Position numbers and translations under genes: made by a program. 64,000 nucleotides of DNA from Ferrimonas lipolytica (GTDB lineage: Bacteria > Pseudomonadota > Gammaproteobacteria > Enterobacterales > Shewanellaceae), in NCBI RefSeq assembly GCF_012295575.1, contig NZ_CP051180.1, positions 372,001 through 436,000 on the forward strand, read 5' to 3'. The notes below the pieces were generated by a model that did not search any database, was not told the origin of the DNA, and was given only the letters and a program-made list of their open reading frames with translations. Positions within the stretch are counted from its first letter, which is position 1; every line of letters starts with the position of its first letter. This document shows, piece after piece, positions 17,806-25,150 of the stretch.

Positions 17806-18144
17806 ATGAAATTGAAACTAAAACGAGCTTTTCAGGCCGAGATGCAACATGCAATGAGGTATTACAAAATTGGAGACTACACTGCAGCATTTTATCATCT
17901 GGAACGTAGCCATATCCTAGGACAATCCTATGTTATTCCCCATACCAAATCGCATTGGTGGATGCTGAAGATCGGTCTTAAAACCAAAAGTGGCAAAGAG
18001 GTGCTAGGGCAACTCATGCGGATCCTTGCTTCGATATTGTTTTCGCGGCTCTGGGTTCCTATTGGTAATACGGGGGGCACGAATGTGAGTCCATTGAAAG
18101 CAATGCCAATTCCACAAGACCTTAGATCGCTTCTTGATGATTAG
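17806..18144 (+). CDS. DUF3703-family protein
   Basis: A 112-residue basic protein without signal peptide or membrane segment. Residues about 8-60 (FQAEMQHAMRYYKIGDY, AAFYHLERSHILGQSYVIPHTKSHWWML) form a helical pair like the DUF3703 domain found beside heavy-metal resistance genes. The conserved ERSHILGQ and HTKSHWWML segments with His residues could bind metal, but this is inference. It stands downstream of the czc terminator as a separate unit. Confidence 0.75.
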   Translation: MKLKLKRAFQAEMQHAMRYYKIGDYTAAFYHLERSHILGQSYVIPHTKSHWWMLKIGLKTKSGKEVLGQLMRILASILFSRLWVPIGNTGGTNVSPLKAMPIPQDLRSLLDD

Positions 18145-18176
18145 TTGGTTTCTTTTGCCAAACGCCCCTTACTTTG

Positions 18177-18249
18177 AATGACCGCTCGTGGCCGTTTGGA
18201 GCCGGTTATGTTGTTGCCTTCAGACGCCTTCGTGCCCATTCCGGTCATT
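18177..18249. repeat. Extragenic palindrome with AATGACCG/CGGTCATT ends
   Basis: AATGACCG (18177-18184) and CGGTCATT (18242-18249) are exact inverted ends of a 73-bp block after the DUF3703 gene. Related sequence occurs at 11231, 19878, 22668, 23747 and 44482. All copies lie between genes. Confidence 0.6.
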
Positions 18250-18427
18250 GGCTAGACGAGATTTAGTGCTCCATCGCCTTTAACTTACTGGTGTTTTTAC
18301 ACGGCACTTAGAAATTTCTGGCATGAACTAGCGAGGGGCCACTTTATTTCAAAATGCCCTGTTGAAAAAAGCATCATTCAAAGCTAACGTGCGTGATATT
18401 AAAGGATTATGTACAAGGAACATCATT

Positions 18428-19003
18428 GTGAATAAAAAGCAGATCAAAATACTAGCTGTTGTTGCCTCGTCATTTATAAGCACTAGCGTGTTCGCGTCCG
18501 ATGCAGAAATTCTGAAACTGGGTCCGTATACAGGTCTCCTATGGCCTGACGGTTCTGGAGTCATTGGTAAGCCATATGATGTCGAAAAATTTAAGGATAG
18601 ATGGTCTTTTTTAATTAAAGTGGATGAAATGAATGATGATCAAGAAATAACGGTTGATAGAAAAGCATATAAGAACACAGATGAATTTGGGAAAATTAGA
18701 TTATCGGCAAACATATATCTGTGGCTAAATATATCCAAGGCAGAAGAAGAGATTTTATGCGTCGCGGGCCATGACTACCCAGGAAAAAAAGCAATGATAA
18801 GGGTTGATAAACATGACCCAATTGAAACAAATGTAAGTGGTTGCGTGGCTCTTGATGATGAGCTGGACTCATTGTTGAAGGGTGGCACTAAAATTACGAT
18901 TAGAGGTTACCATTGGCCATACGGTGGCGCAGAAACATTTCAAATTGATTTGGCTGGATACACAACAACCATCGACTTTCTTAGAGGCAAAAGGCGGGAG
19001 TAG
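18428..19003 (+). CDS. Secreted protein of unknown function (AT-rich cargo)
   Basis: A 191-residue product. GTG at 18428 is chosen because AAGGA lies eight bases upstream and the following MNKKQIKILAVVASSFISTSVFA is a clean signal peptide; an earlier TTG at 18362 would bury it. The mature part has two cysteines (EEILCVAGHDY and VSGCVALD) that may form one disulfide, and mixed beta-type sequence. I do not recognise a family. The region is more AT-rich than the czc genes, which suggests a different origin. It lies 78 bp before the PIN-like gene and may share its transcript. Confidence 0.6.
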   Translation: MNKKQIKILAVVASSFISTSVFASDAEILKLGPYTGLLWPDGSGVIGKPYDVEKFKDRWSFLIKVDEMNDDQEITVDRKAYKNTDEFGKIRLSANIYLWLNISKAEEEILCVAGHDYPGKKAMIRVDKHDPIETNVSGCVALDDELDSLLKGGTKITIRGYHWPYGGAETFQIDLAGYTTTIDFLRGKRRE

Positions 19004-19081
19004 TGTATAACGTTCAGAGGCACTCAAATAAAATCAAATTTGTCTGGCATTACAGGAACTAGACTCAACAGGGGTAATCTT

Positions 19082-19819
19082 ATGCCTACTATATTAGTAG
19101 ACCAGAACATTGTGACTTATGGAGACATAATGAGGCCAACGAGAAGCAATGGCGTTATAGGTTATCGGAGAAAAGACCCAGTTGGCGAGGATGGTAGCTG
19201 GTTAAGGCGTGAGTTCAGAGCCCTACCAACTGTTTCAAAGCTGATAATAGCTGGAGATATATCAGCTTTTAGATATGTAGAATTAGATTTTGAAAACTGG
19301 AAAAGGAAAGGCTCGGCTTCTGGTTCAAATCTAGGCAACTTGTTTCCTAATTCAGTAATGAAGCAAGTTGAGCCTGCGATAGAACGCTCATATTATTTCC
19401 AAGCGTTCATGAATGAGTACTTATACACACGTTCTGTAGCCAATTTTTGCAAATGGCTTAACACTAAGGGAATTGAAGAAAGTGCACTAAAGGTAGCAAA
19501 GTCTAAAAATGCTACTGATGATATGTTGCGAAATATTCGTAATGTATCGAGATATCAAGAAATGTGTAAGAAGTTACAAAAAACAGAACAATACATTGAT
19601 GCATTTCATCTCTGGACAGCTGAAATTAATGACATTGAGTATTTTGTCACGGCCGATCGCAAATTCATCAACGCGATTAATAAACTAGATTGCAAATGTC
19701 AGCCGATTTTACCTAGTGAACTACTAACACAGATGAATTTGGAAGCTAGTGAACCATTCCAATTCAAAGAGAATGTGTTTTATGGAATCGGTGGCCAGTA
19801 TATGTGGGAATTCGATTAA
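19082..19819 (+). CDS. PIN-like domain protein, possible nuclease
   Basis: A 245-residue protein. It begins MPTILVDQNIVTYGD, a beta-strand ending in Asp as in PIN nucleases. It ends with YIDAFHLWTAEINDIEYFVTADRKF, in which D-x6-E/D and TAD-R-KF match the later acidic residues of the PIN fold. The middle is an alpha-helical insertion. RNase activity is inferred, not shown. ATG 19082 is preferred over the in-frame 19040 because AGGGG precedes it and the domain begins at once. No partner antitoxin is recognised; the secreted protein gene upstream is the only close neighbour. Confidence 0.55.
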   Translation: MPTILVDQNIVTYGDIMRPTRSNGVIGYRRKDPVGEDGSWLRREFRALPTVSKLIIAGDISAFRYVELDFENWKRKGSASGSNLGNLFPNSVMKQVEPAIERSYYFQAFMNEYLYTRSVANFCKWLNTKGIEESALKVAKSKNATDDMLRNIRNVSRYQEMCKKLQKTEQYIDAFHLWTAEINDIEYFVTADRKFINAINKLDCKCQPILPSELLTQMNLEASEPFQFKENVFYGIGGQYMWEFD

Positions 19820-19926
19820 CTGGTGATTTTAGTATATCTGACAGTACATCGGTGTCGATCTTCTGAGTAATAGTTCCAATGGCCGCTCCTGGCCGTAAGC
19901 GACTGTTAGTGGTTTGGGGGCCAGCA

Positions 19927-21222
19927 GAGGGTGTTCATAACTCTGTGTCAGTAATCTAATTCACAAGTCGATGTATTCGTCCAATCGACCCTCAAAGTGG
20001 ATCGACAACTGAGACAGCGTCAAATTCCAATTCTGGATGGGGTGCGACCAGCGCTCCGACGCCTTCAATATACCGGCGTAGAGAAGCTTGAGTAAACCGT
20101 TCTCGCTGGCAAAGCCACCTTTGGTTTTGGTCAGCTTCCGAAATTGGCGGTGCACGGCCTCAACAGCATTAGTGGTGTATATGGCTCGTCGCACGTAGTC
20201 CGGGTATCTAAAGTACGCTGAGAGCAGCGCCCACTTGCTTCGCCAGGACTTGATAACGACGGGATATTTTTCACCCCATTTGGCTTCCAGTTCGTCCAGA
20301 GCTGTTTCTGCTGCGGCGAGCGTAGCAGCTTTATAAACGCATTTCAGATCAGCCATAAAGGCCTTTTGGTTCTTTGAGGCAATGTACTTCATTGAGTTTC
20401 GGATCTGGTGGATGATGCAGAGCTGGACTTCGGTTTTCGGGAAGATAGTCGCAATGGCTTCAGGGAAGCCTTTGAGGCCGTCTACGCAGGCGATGATGAT
20501 ATCTTTAATCCCACGATTGTGGAGATCGGTCAGGATGCTGAGCCAGTGGTGGGCGCCCTCATTATCAGACAGGTATAAGCCCAAAAGCTCTTTCTTTCCC
20601 TCAACATTCAAAGCAAGAATTGTGTAAATCGCTTTAGTGACGTAGCGGCCATTTTCTTTGATTTTGTAGTGGATAGCATCAAGCCAGACAATGGGGTACA
20701 GGGCTTCAAGATCCCGTTCTCGCCAAGCCTGTAGCTCGGGTAGCAACTTGTCTGTGATGGCGCTAATCGTGCCGTTAGAGACCTCGATGTCGTACATGTC
20801 CGCGATATGAGCACGGATATCTTGGTAGCTAGTGCCCAACGAAAACATAGCGATGATCTTGCGTTCCATTTCATCAGTCAGGTGGGTCTGATGCTTTTTC
20901 ACCAACTGAGGCTCAAATGTGCCGTCTCGGTCTCGAGGTGTATTGAGTTCAAAGCTACCCGCTGCGGTTTTGACCCTTTTGGGAGTCTTGCCGTTTTTGC
21001 GATTATTGGAGCCATCCTCAGCCAGATGCTGGTCCAGCTCGGCCTTGAGGGCAGCTTCGGTGAGTTGTTTGATGAGGGGCGTCAGGATGCCATCTTTACC
21101 GGTCAGGTCTTGGCCTGAGCGAAGTGCCTCAATGGCGGCTTCCATGTCGAAAGTAGGTTTGGTCATTCGCTATTCCTTTTGGATTGATTTTAAGCAAATG
21201 ACACAGAAATCTGAACACTACC
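19927..21222 (-). mobile_element. Complete IS256-family insertion sequence
   Basis: About 1296 bp, with imperfect inverted ends sharing GTGTTCA and TCTGTGTCA. The flanks are a perfect 8-bp target duplication GGCCAGCA (19919-19926 and 21223-21230), which fixes the borders and shows insertion by transposition. It carries one intact transposase gene. Confidence 0.92.
19961..21166 (-). CDS. IS256-family transposase
   Basis: A 401-residue Mutator-type DDE transposase. The catalytic segments are IVWLDAIHYKIKENG (first Asp), IIACVDGLKGFPEAIATIFP (second Asp), and TTNAVEAVHRQFRKLTKTKG (Glu). The last two features, with LCIIHQIRNSMKYI between them, are diagnostic of the family. The gene fills the IS on the minus strand and appears undamaged. 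Confidence 0.95.
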   Translation of the reverse strand: MTKPTFDMEAAIEALRSGQDLTGKDGILTPLIKQLTEAALKAELDQHLAEDGSNNRKNGKTPKRVKTAAGSFELNTPRDRDGTFEPQLVKKHQTHLTDEMERKIIAMFSLGTSYQDIRAHIADMYDIEVSNGTISAITDKLLPELQAWRERDLEALYPIVWLDAIHYKIKENGRYVTKAIYTILALNVEGKKELLGLYLSDNEGAHHWLSILTDLHNRGIKDIIIACVDGLKGFPEAIATIFPKTEVQLCIIHQIRNSMKYIASKNQKAFMADLKCVYKAATLAAAETALDELEAKWGEKYPVVIKSWRSKWALLSAYFRYPDYVRRAIYTTNAVEAVHRQFRKLTKTKGGFASENGLLKLLYAGILKASERWSHPIQNWNLTLSQLSIHFEGRLDEYIDL

Positions 21223-21352
21223 GGCCAGCACTCTCGGTCGTTTCTTGTGAGACTTTGATTTTGACCAGGTGGTTCTCTGTGACACTTTGTGCGCAATTCA
21301 CCTTCCGTGGGCGTCTTGATGCGCTTTCAGGGCATAGCAGGCCATGAAATGA

Positions 21353-21503
21353 GTGGTTCTCTGTGACGGTTGGCTTTTTTATCGGTGGTTATTTGTGACA
21401 GTTAGCCTTTTTCCGGTGGATCCTTGTGACAGTTGGCTCTTTCACCGGTGGTTCCTTGTGACAGTTTGCCCTTTCACCGGTGGTTCCTTGTGACAGTTTG
21501 CAG
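21353..21503. repeat. Five tandem ~32-bp repeats (GTGGTTCCTTGTGACAGTTT unit)
   Basis: Units begin at 21353, 21385, 21416, 21448 and 21480, each with GTGG then TTGTGACAGTT (first copy CTGTGACGGTT) and a pyrimidine-rich tail TTTCACCG. A looser copy starts near 21265 (GTGGTTCTCTGTGACAC). Spacing of 31-32 bp is three helical turns. Repeated sites of this type are seen at ends of some IS families (for example IS21) and at iteron-like binding sites. Confidence 0.7.
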
Positions 21504-21866
21504 CTTCATGTGGCCATGACTCAGAAGCGCCCTTAGCGGAGAGCCGCTATGGTAGACAGGGAAGGAAGTAAGTCCCTGGAGTCCCTCTCTCTCAATGATC
21601 TCAGCCACTTTGTGGATCGCATCCACGACAGCCCGCTCTTCTGGCTTGGCAGCGAGGTCGTCATGCCGGATATCGTTCCGGACGTAATCGGCCATGATGG
21701 CAACCTCGCGGCCCTGGCAAATGACTCCCCCTTCAGCTTTGAAAAGCCCTTCGAGCCTGCCCTTGCCCTCATTGGCTAGGTACGCGATGGCGCCTTTCAC
21801 CTGGGGTTCTGCGGCTCGCATCAAAAGCCGAGTTGCGTCACCTACTTCGTAGCGAACCATCCACAC
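21474..21866 (-). CDS. Unknown protein downstream of the AbiEi-like gene, 3' end merged with repeats
   Basis: A ~130-residue frame with start MVRYEVGDATRLLMRAAEPQ. It looks coding (EGVICQGREVAIMADYVRND type composition, mixed helix). I do not recognise a family; it is not the usual AbiEii nucleotidyltransferase. The last ~12 residues are encoded by the 32-bp tandem repeat, so the native C-terminus was probably lost when that repeat was placed there. It follows the AbiEi-like gene by 62 bp on the same strand. Confidence 0.4.
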   Translation of the reverse strand: MWMVRYEVGDATRLLMRAAEPQVKGAIAYLANEGKGRLEGLFKAEGGVICQGREVAIMADYVRNDIRHDDLAAKPEERAVVDAIHKVAEIIEREGLQGLTSFPVYHSGSPLRALLSHGHMKLQTVTRNHR

Positions 21867-21928
21867 TTACCCCTTTGTTTTGGCCACTTGTCTCGTGCGA
21901 CAAGTCGGCACCTATCTCATGCGACAAG

Positions 21929-22567
21929 TCAGTTAAAAGACGCCATTTCGAGGTATGGCATCATGACCCGCTGCATTCGAAGCCGACCGGCATAGGCCCA
22001 GAGCTTGCCGTGGTCGATCCGCTTGCTCCGCTGGGCTTCGACGAGCGCTTCCATGGCGACGTCCAGGCCGATCTTGGACCGGAACTTGAAGCACTCCACC
22101 AGGGTGCGCTCGATGGAGGTCACTCGGACCGGCACGCCCTCGATCTCTATGGTGTCGATGCCAAAGTCTCTCAAGTGCTCCGACAGTCGGATTGCTCGGA
22201 TCGGCGGGCAGTCGATGGCAGGCACCCGGCCTTTGGGCTCTATCGCTAGCCACACCTGAAATGGCTGCTGGGTGCCGATCTCGTGGAGGCGCAGGGCTGT
22301 CAGCAGGCACACGACCGCTGATGGGGCGGCCTTCACAGCTTCTGCGATCCCGGAGTGCTCTGAGATATCTCGGTCTGGCCAGCAGTAAAGGCCCCGTCGG
22401 AGCTTCTCAAGCTTGCCCATCTTGACCCAATGCGCAAGGCTGCTGCGGCTTACGCCCATGGCGTCAGCCTCTGCCGAAGTGAAGATTGGACTACCTCTAA
22501 GCTTGTCGAGAGCCGTTTCCACACCAAATCCCTGCTGTACGTAATGTCGGTAAAGCATGACTTTCAT
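21929..22567 (-). CDS. AbiEi-like antitoxin/transcriptional regulator
   Basis: A 212-residue protein. The N-terminal winged helix-turn-helix is FTSAEADAMGVSRSSLAHWVKMGKLEKLRRGLYC (about residues 28-62). It is followed by the AbiEi-type domain: AVVCLLTALRLHEIGTQQPFQVWLAI, then IEGVPVRVTSIERTLVECFKFRSKIGLDVAMEALVEA. In type IV toxin-antitoxin systems AbiEi represses the operon and neutralises the AbiEii nucleotidyltransferase. No AbiEii is found downstream here, so this is either an orphan or a regulator from a broken system. Its GC-rich sequence contrasts with the AT-rich cargo on either side. Confidence 0.75.
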   Translation of the reverse strand: MKVMLYRHYVQQGFGVETALDKLRGSPIFTSAEADAMGVSRSSLAHWVKMGKLEKLRRGLYCWPDRDISEHSGIAEAVKAAPSAVVCLLTALRLHEIGTQQPFQVWLAIEPKGRVPAIDCPPIRAIRLSEHLRDFGIDTIEIEGVPVRVTSIERTLVECFKFRSKIGLDVAMEALVEAQRSKRIDHGKLWAYAGRLRMQRVMMPYLEMASFN

Positions 22568-22972
22568 CCATGTTTAGTACAAGTGTTTGCGCGATCTTCA
22601 GGCAAAAAAATACTGTATACCCATGGCTGTGTTCCAGTTAAGTGTTGGCGGTGCGAACGACGGCAAAGTGCCCATTGCGGTCATTGATGGCCGGTTCATT
22701 GTGTGACAAACGGGGCTCAAAAGGCTGTCATTTTATCCAGTTCAGGGCAAATGCCGCCTTTGCCCAGACGATGGGTCACTTTGGCGCATAAAGCTGCTGT
22801 TGAATATGCCAGCACTTGAGGTTAATGTTGCATATATTCAATGGTTTATATGCAGATTGGAGCTAAGGTGTGAATGTTGATACGCGGCAAAAACTATCTG
22901 TAGAAACGCGGCATCTTGCCGCATATTAAACTGTTAGCACTAATAATCCATCTAATTAGAAGGATATGAATT
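22568..22972. other. Intergenic region with one extragenic palindrome-like element
   Basis: At 22668-22687 GTGCCCATTGCGGTCATTGA is a close copy of the motif at 18231 and 11241. I see no gene, RNA or terminator in the remainder. Confidence 0.5.
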
Positions 22973-23152
22973 ATGGATAAGAAACAAGACAAAGATTCTG
23001 AAGAAAAAATCACTGTTGAAGAAATAGCAAAAAGTACAACTACTTATGGCTTGATTCAATCGATGACTCAATCTAAGACTCTTACGATAATGGTTCTTGT
23101 TGGATTGATTATAATAATCTCATTTATCATATTTTTATCTAAACAGATCTAA
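22973..23152 (+). CDS. Small single-span membrane protein, 59 aa
   Basis: A short gene starting MDKKQDKDSEEKITVEEIAK, with AAGGATATGAATT before the ATG as ribosome site. Residues 1-22 are charged. Residues about 38-56 (TIMVLVGLIIIISFIIFL) are one membrane helix, with a short basic tail SKQI at the other side. The charge pattern favours a cytoplasmic N-terminus only weakly. I know no family. It is 194 bp before another small gene whose product also has one C-terminal membrane helix, so the two may act together. Confidence 0.6.
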   Translation: MDKKQDKDSEEKITVEEIAKSTTTYGLIQSMTQSKTLTIMVLVGLIIIISFIIFLSKQI

Positions 23153-23345
23153 TTAATTATGTGATGTTTAGTTTAAAGTTATTTGGTTGTTTTATTTTGT
23201 TATTAATAGAGTAATTGGGCAATCATAATTATAAGATTTTTATATTGCCCAAGTGCTAACAAAACATTCAATGAGGGACGCGGCAAAAAGCGCGCCGCGC
23301 CCCATTAACATTCGTGTGATGTACCGCTTACTCATGGAGGAGTAA

Positions 23346-23660
23346 ATGGATAGAGAGAAAGTCGAACGTGTTCTGAGGCACCTGGAAAGTGCCGGACGCC
23401 AAGGCACTGGCGTAATTTCGCTCTCCAATGCAATTGGAGTAAGCCCGTCCGAGTTACGTAAGTTTGTGAGCGAGCGGCAAGATTTCGTCAAAATGATTGA
23501 CGGAAAGGTGATGCTCAATCGATTTGGCACGGCGAAAGGCTCAGTTGATACTATGCTCGCTAATTTGGATAAGGAGTTGGAGTCACAAGATAAGCAATAC
23601 TATTGGTTTTGGCTAGTTCTTGCCTTATCTGGGGTCGTATTGTTTATCTGCCGTACATAA
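23346..23660 (+). CDS. Winged-helix-like protein with C-terminal membrane anchor
   Basis: A 104-residue protein. Residues 1-58 read as a small winged helix: VERVLRHLESAGRQGTGVISLSNA, then VSPSELRKFVSERQDFVKMIDGKVML. Residues about 84-101 (YWFWLVLALSGVVLFIC) are one membrane helix. GGAGGAGTAAATG is a strong ribosome site. The layout, a DNA- or ligand-binding head tethered to the membrane, would suit a sensor, but I recognise no family. It is the last cargo gene before the CRISPR-targeting operon. Confidence 0.6.
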   Translation: MDREKVERVLRHLESAGRQGTGVISLSNAIGVSPSELRKFVSERQDFVKMIDGKVMLNRFGTAKGSVDTMLANLDKELESQDKQYYWFWLVLALSGVVLFICRT

Positions 23661-23746
23661 CAAGCCGCGATAGGCGGATCGCAACCGTTTGGTTGGCTAT
23701 TGCAACCAAATAGCTCCCGCTGAGCAAAGCCTTACACTCGATGGTC

Positions 23747-23773
23747 GAATGTCCGCTTCTGGCCGATAGTCGA
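23747..23773. repeat. Extragenic palindrome-like element before tniQ
   Basis: GAATGTCCGCTTCTGGCCGA followed by TAGTCGAC belongs to the same family as 11231, 18177, 19878 and 44482. It lies in the 258-bp gap between cargo and tniQ. Confidence 0.45.
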
Positions 23774-23894
23774 CGCTTGCGAAGCGATTGGAGCCGGCGA
23801 CTCTCGGCTTCAGTTAGTCTGTGTCGCCATCAAAGCACATTAACTACTTTTTGTTCTCCTTGCTTTACAAGCGCTGAGCGCGACCTAAGCTAAA

Positions 23895-23909
23895 CTAAGA
23901 AATGCTTAG
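23895..23909 (+). promoter_or_regulatory. Xre operator before tniQ
   Basis: CTAAGAAATGCTTAG matches the two dyads before xre in arms and spacing. It ends 12 bp before the tniQ ATG, so a bound protein would cover the promoter downstream edge or ribosome site of the tniQ-cas operon. Confidence 0.75.
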
Positions 23910-23921
23910 TCTGGTGTATTG

Positions 23922-25145
23922 ATGGAATTGTTGATAACCCCAAAGCCCTTTGTTGACGAGTCACTTGAAAGCTATCTGCTCCGTTTGGCAGAGGAGAATG
24001 GCTTTGAGTCGTATCAGGTGTTTAGTGCGGTGGTGCACGAGTGGCTGCAGGAGCATGACCATCGAGCTGCGGGGGCCTTTCCGCTTAGCCTTGGTTTGCT
24101 TAATGTATTCCATGCTAATCGCAGCAGTGGCCTTCGGGTTCGAGTCATCCAGTTGTTTGAGCAATTGGCCCATTCGGGGGAGTTGCCGCTGCTCAAGCTT
24201 GCGTTGATGCATTCATCTGCCACTTTCGGTAAACGTCGTGCAGCGGTGTTTCGTGATGGTATTGATATTCCGCGTAGCTTTATCCGTTTATGCGGAATCC
24301 CTGTCTGTCCTGCATGCCTAAATGAGCAGCCCTATATCCGTCAACGTTGGCACTTTAAACCCTACAGCGTCTGTCATAAGCATGGTATTACGTTAATCAG
24401 TAATTGCCCCGGTTGTGGGGAGCTTTTGGATTACCAGAACAACGAGCTGATAACTCATTGCCACTGTGGTTACGACTTGCGTTTTGCAGGGCAGGAGAAG
24501 GCGACAACTGAGACGTTACAGCTTAGTCGGTTAGTTTCGGGGGAGACCGTTGAGGGCACAGACCCTTTATCCACTGCCATTAACCTGTCTGTGCGTTTTG
24601 GAGCGTTGCAGTGGTTTGAGGCGTTTTCTGGCTGTGAACTTACTGAGCAAGAGGCAATCAGCAAGGCTATTGAGTTCTTCAACGGCTGGCCACAAGGCTT
24701 GGTTGACGGGTTGGAACTACGACGGGAGCATGCGGAGTTGCGGTTGGTGAAGAGCTACAACCGAACATTGTTTGCTGAGGTGTTCGGCGAGTTGTTGCTG
24801 GATGCTCGAAAGTTACCAATGCGGGACTTAGGACGAAACTTCGTCTTGAAGGCCATTATTGATTACCTATCCGAGCTGGTTCGAAATAACGCCCAGTCCA
24901 AGCAAGCCAATGTCGGCGATGTTCTCTTGAGTCTGGTGGAGGCAGCAGCCGTGCTCTCTAGTAATGCGGAAGCGGTTTATCGCCTGTACCAGGAAGGTTT
25001 CCTTGTATTGGCCGTGCGACCTAAAGGGAGGAGCAAGCTGGAAACTTATACGCCAGCATTTCGGCTGAGGGACGTAATGGAACTTCGGCTGGCACGAATG
25101 CAGTCACAGAATGATAGCGGTGATCGCTATCTGCCAGCTTGGTGA
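23922..25145 (+). CDS. tniQ: TniQ/TnsD-family target-site adaptor
   Basis: A 407-residue protein that binds Cas6-Cas7 of the Cascade and recruits TnsC. The N-terminal LLITPKPFVDESLESYLLRLAEENGF is the TniQ signature. A zinc finger follows with CPACLN, CHKHG, CPGC and CHCGYDLRF (about residues 123-190). The C-terminal half is helical. It is shorter than Tn7 TnsD (about 508 aa), as in I-F3 elements. ATG 23922 is chosen; a TTG three bases upstream is less likely. It opens the tniQ-cas8/5-cas7-cas6 operon. Confidence 0.95.
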   Translation: MELLITPKPFVDESLESYLLRLAEENGFESYQVFSAVVHEWLQEHDHRAAGAFPLSLGLLNVFHANRSSGLRVRVIQLFEQLAHSGELPLLKLALMHSSATFGKRRAAVFRDGIDIPRSFIRLCGIPVCPACLNEQPYIRQRWHFKPYSVCHKHGITLISNCPGCGELLDYQNNELITHCHCGYDLRFAGQEKATTETLQLSRLVSGETVEGTDPLSTAINLSVRFGALQWFEAFSGCELTEQEAISKAIEFFNGWPQGLVDGLELRREHAELRLVKSYNRTLFAEVFGELLLDARKLPMRDLGRNFVLKAIIDYLSELVRNNAQSKQANVGDVLLSLVEAAAVLSSNAEAVYRLYQEGFLVLAVRPKGRSKLETYTPAFRLRDVMELRLARMQSQNDSGDRYLPAW

Positions 25146-25150
25146 AGCTC

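Noticed and set aside
21929-22310. Additional frames overlapping the AbiEi-like gene
   Set aside because: They are out-of-frame readings of a GC-rich coding region.
22605-22630. A LexA box at CTGTATACCCATGGCTG
   Set aside because: The second half lacks ACAG; similarity to the SOS box is only in the first half.
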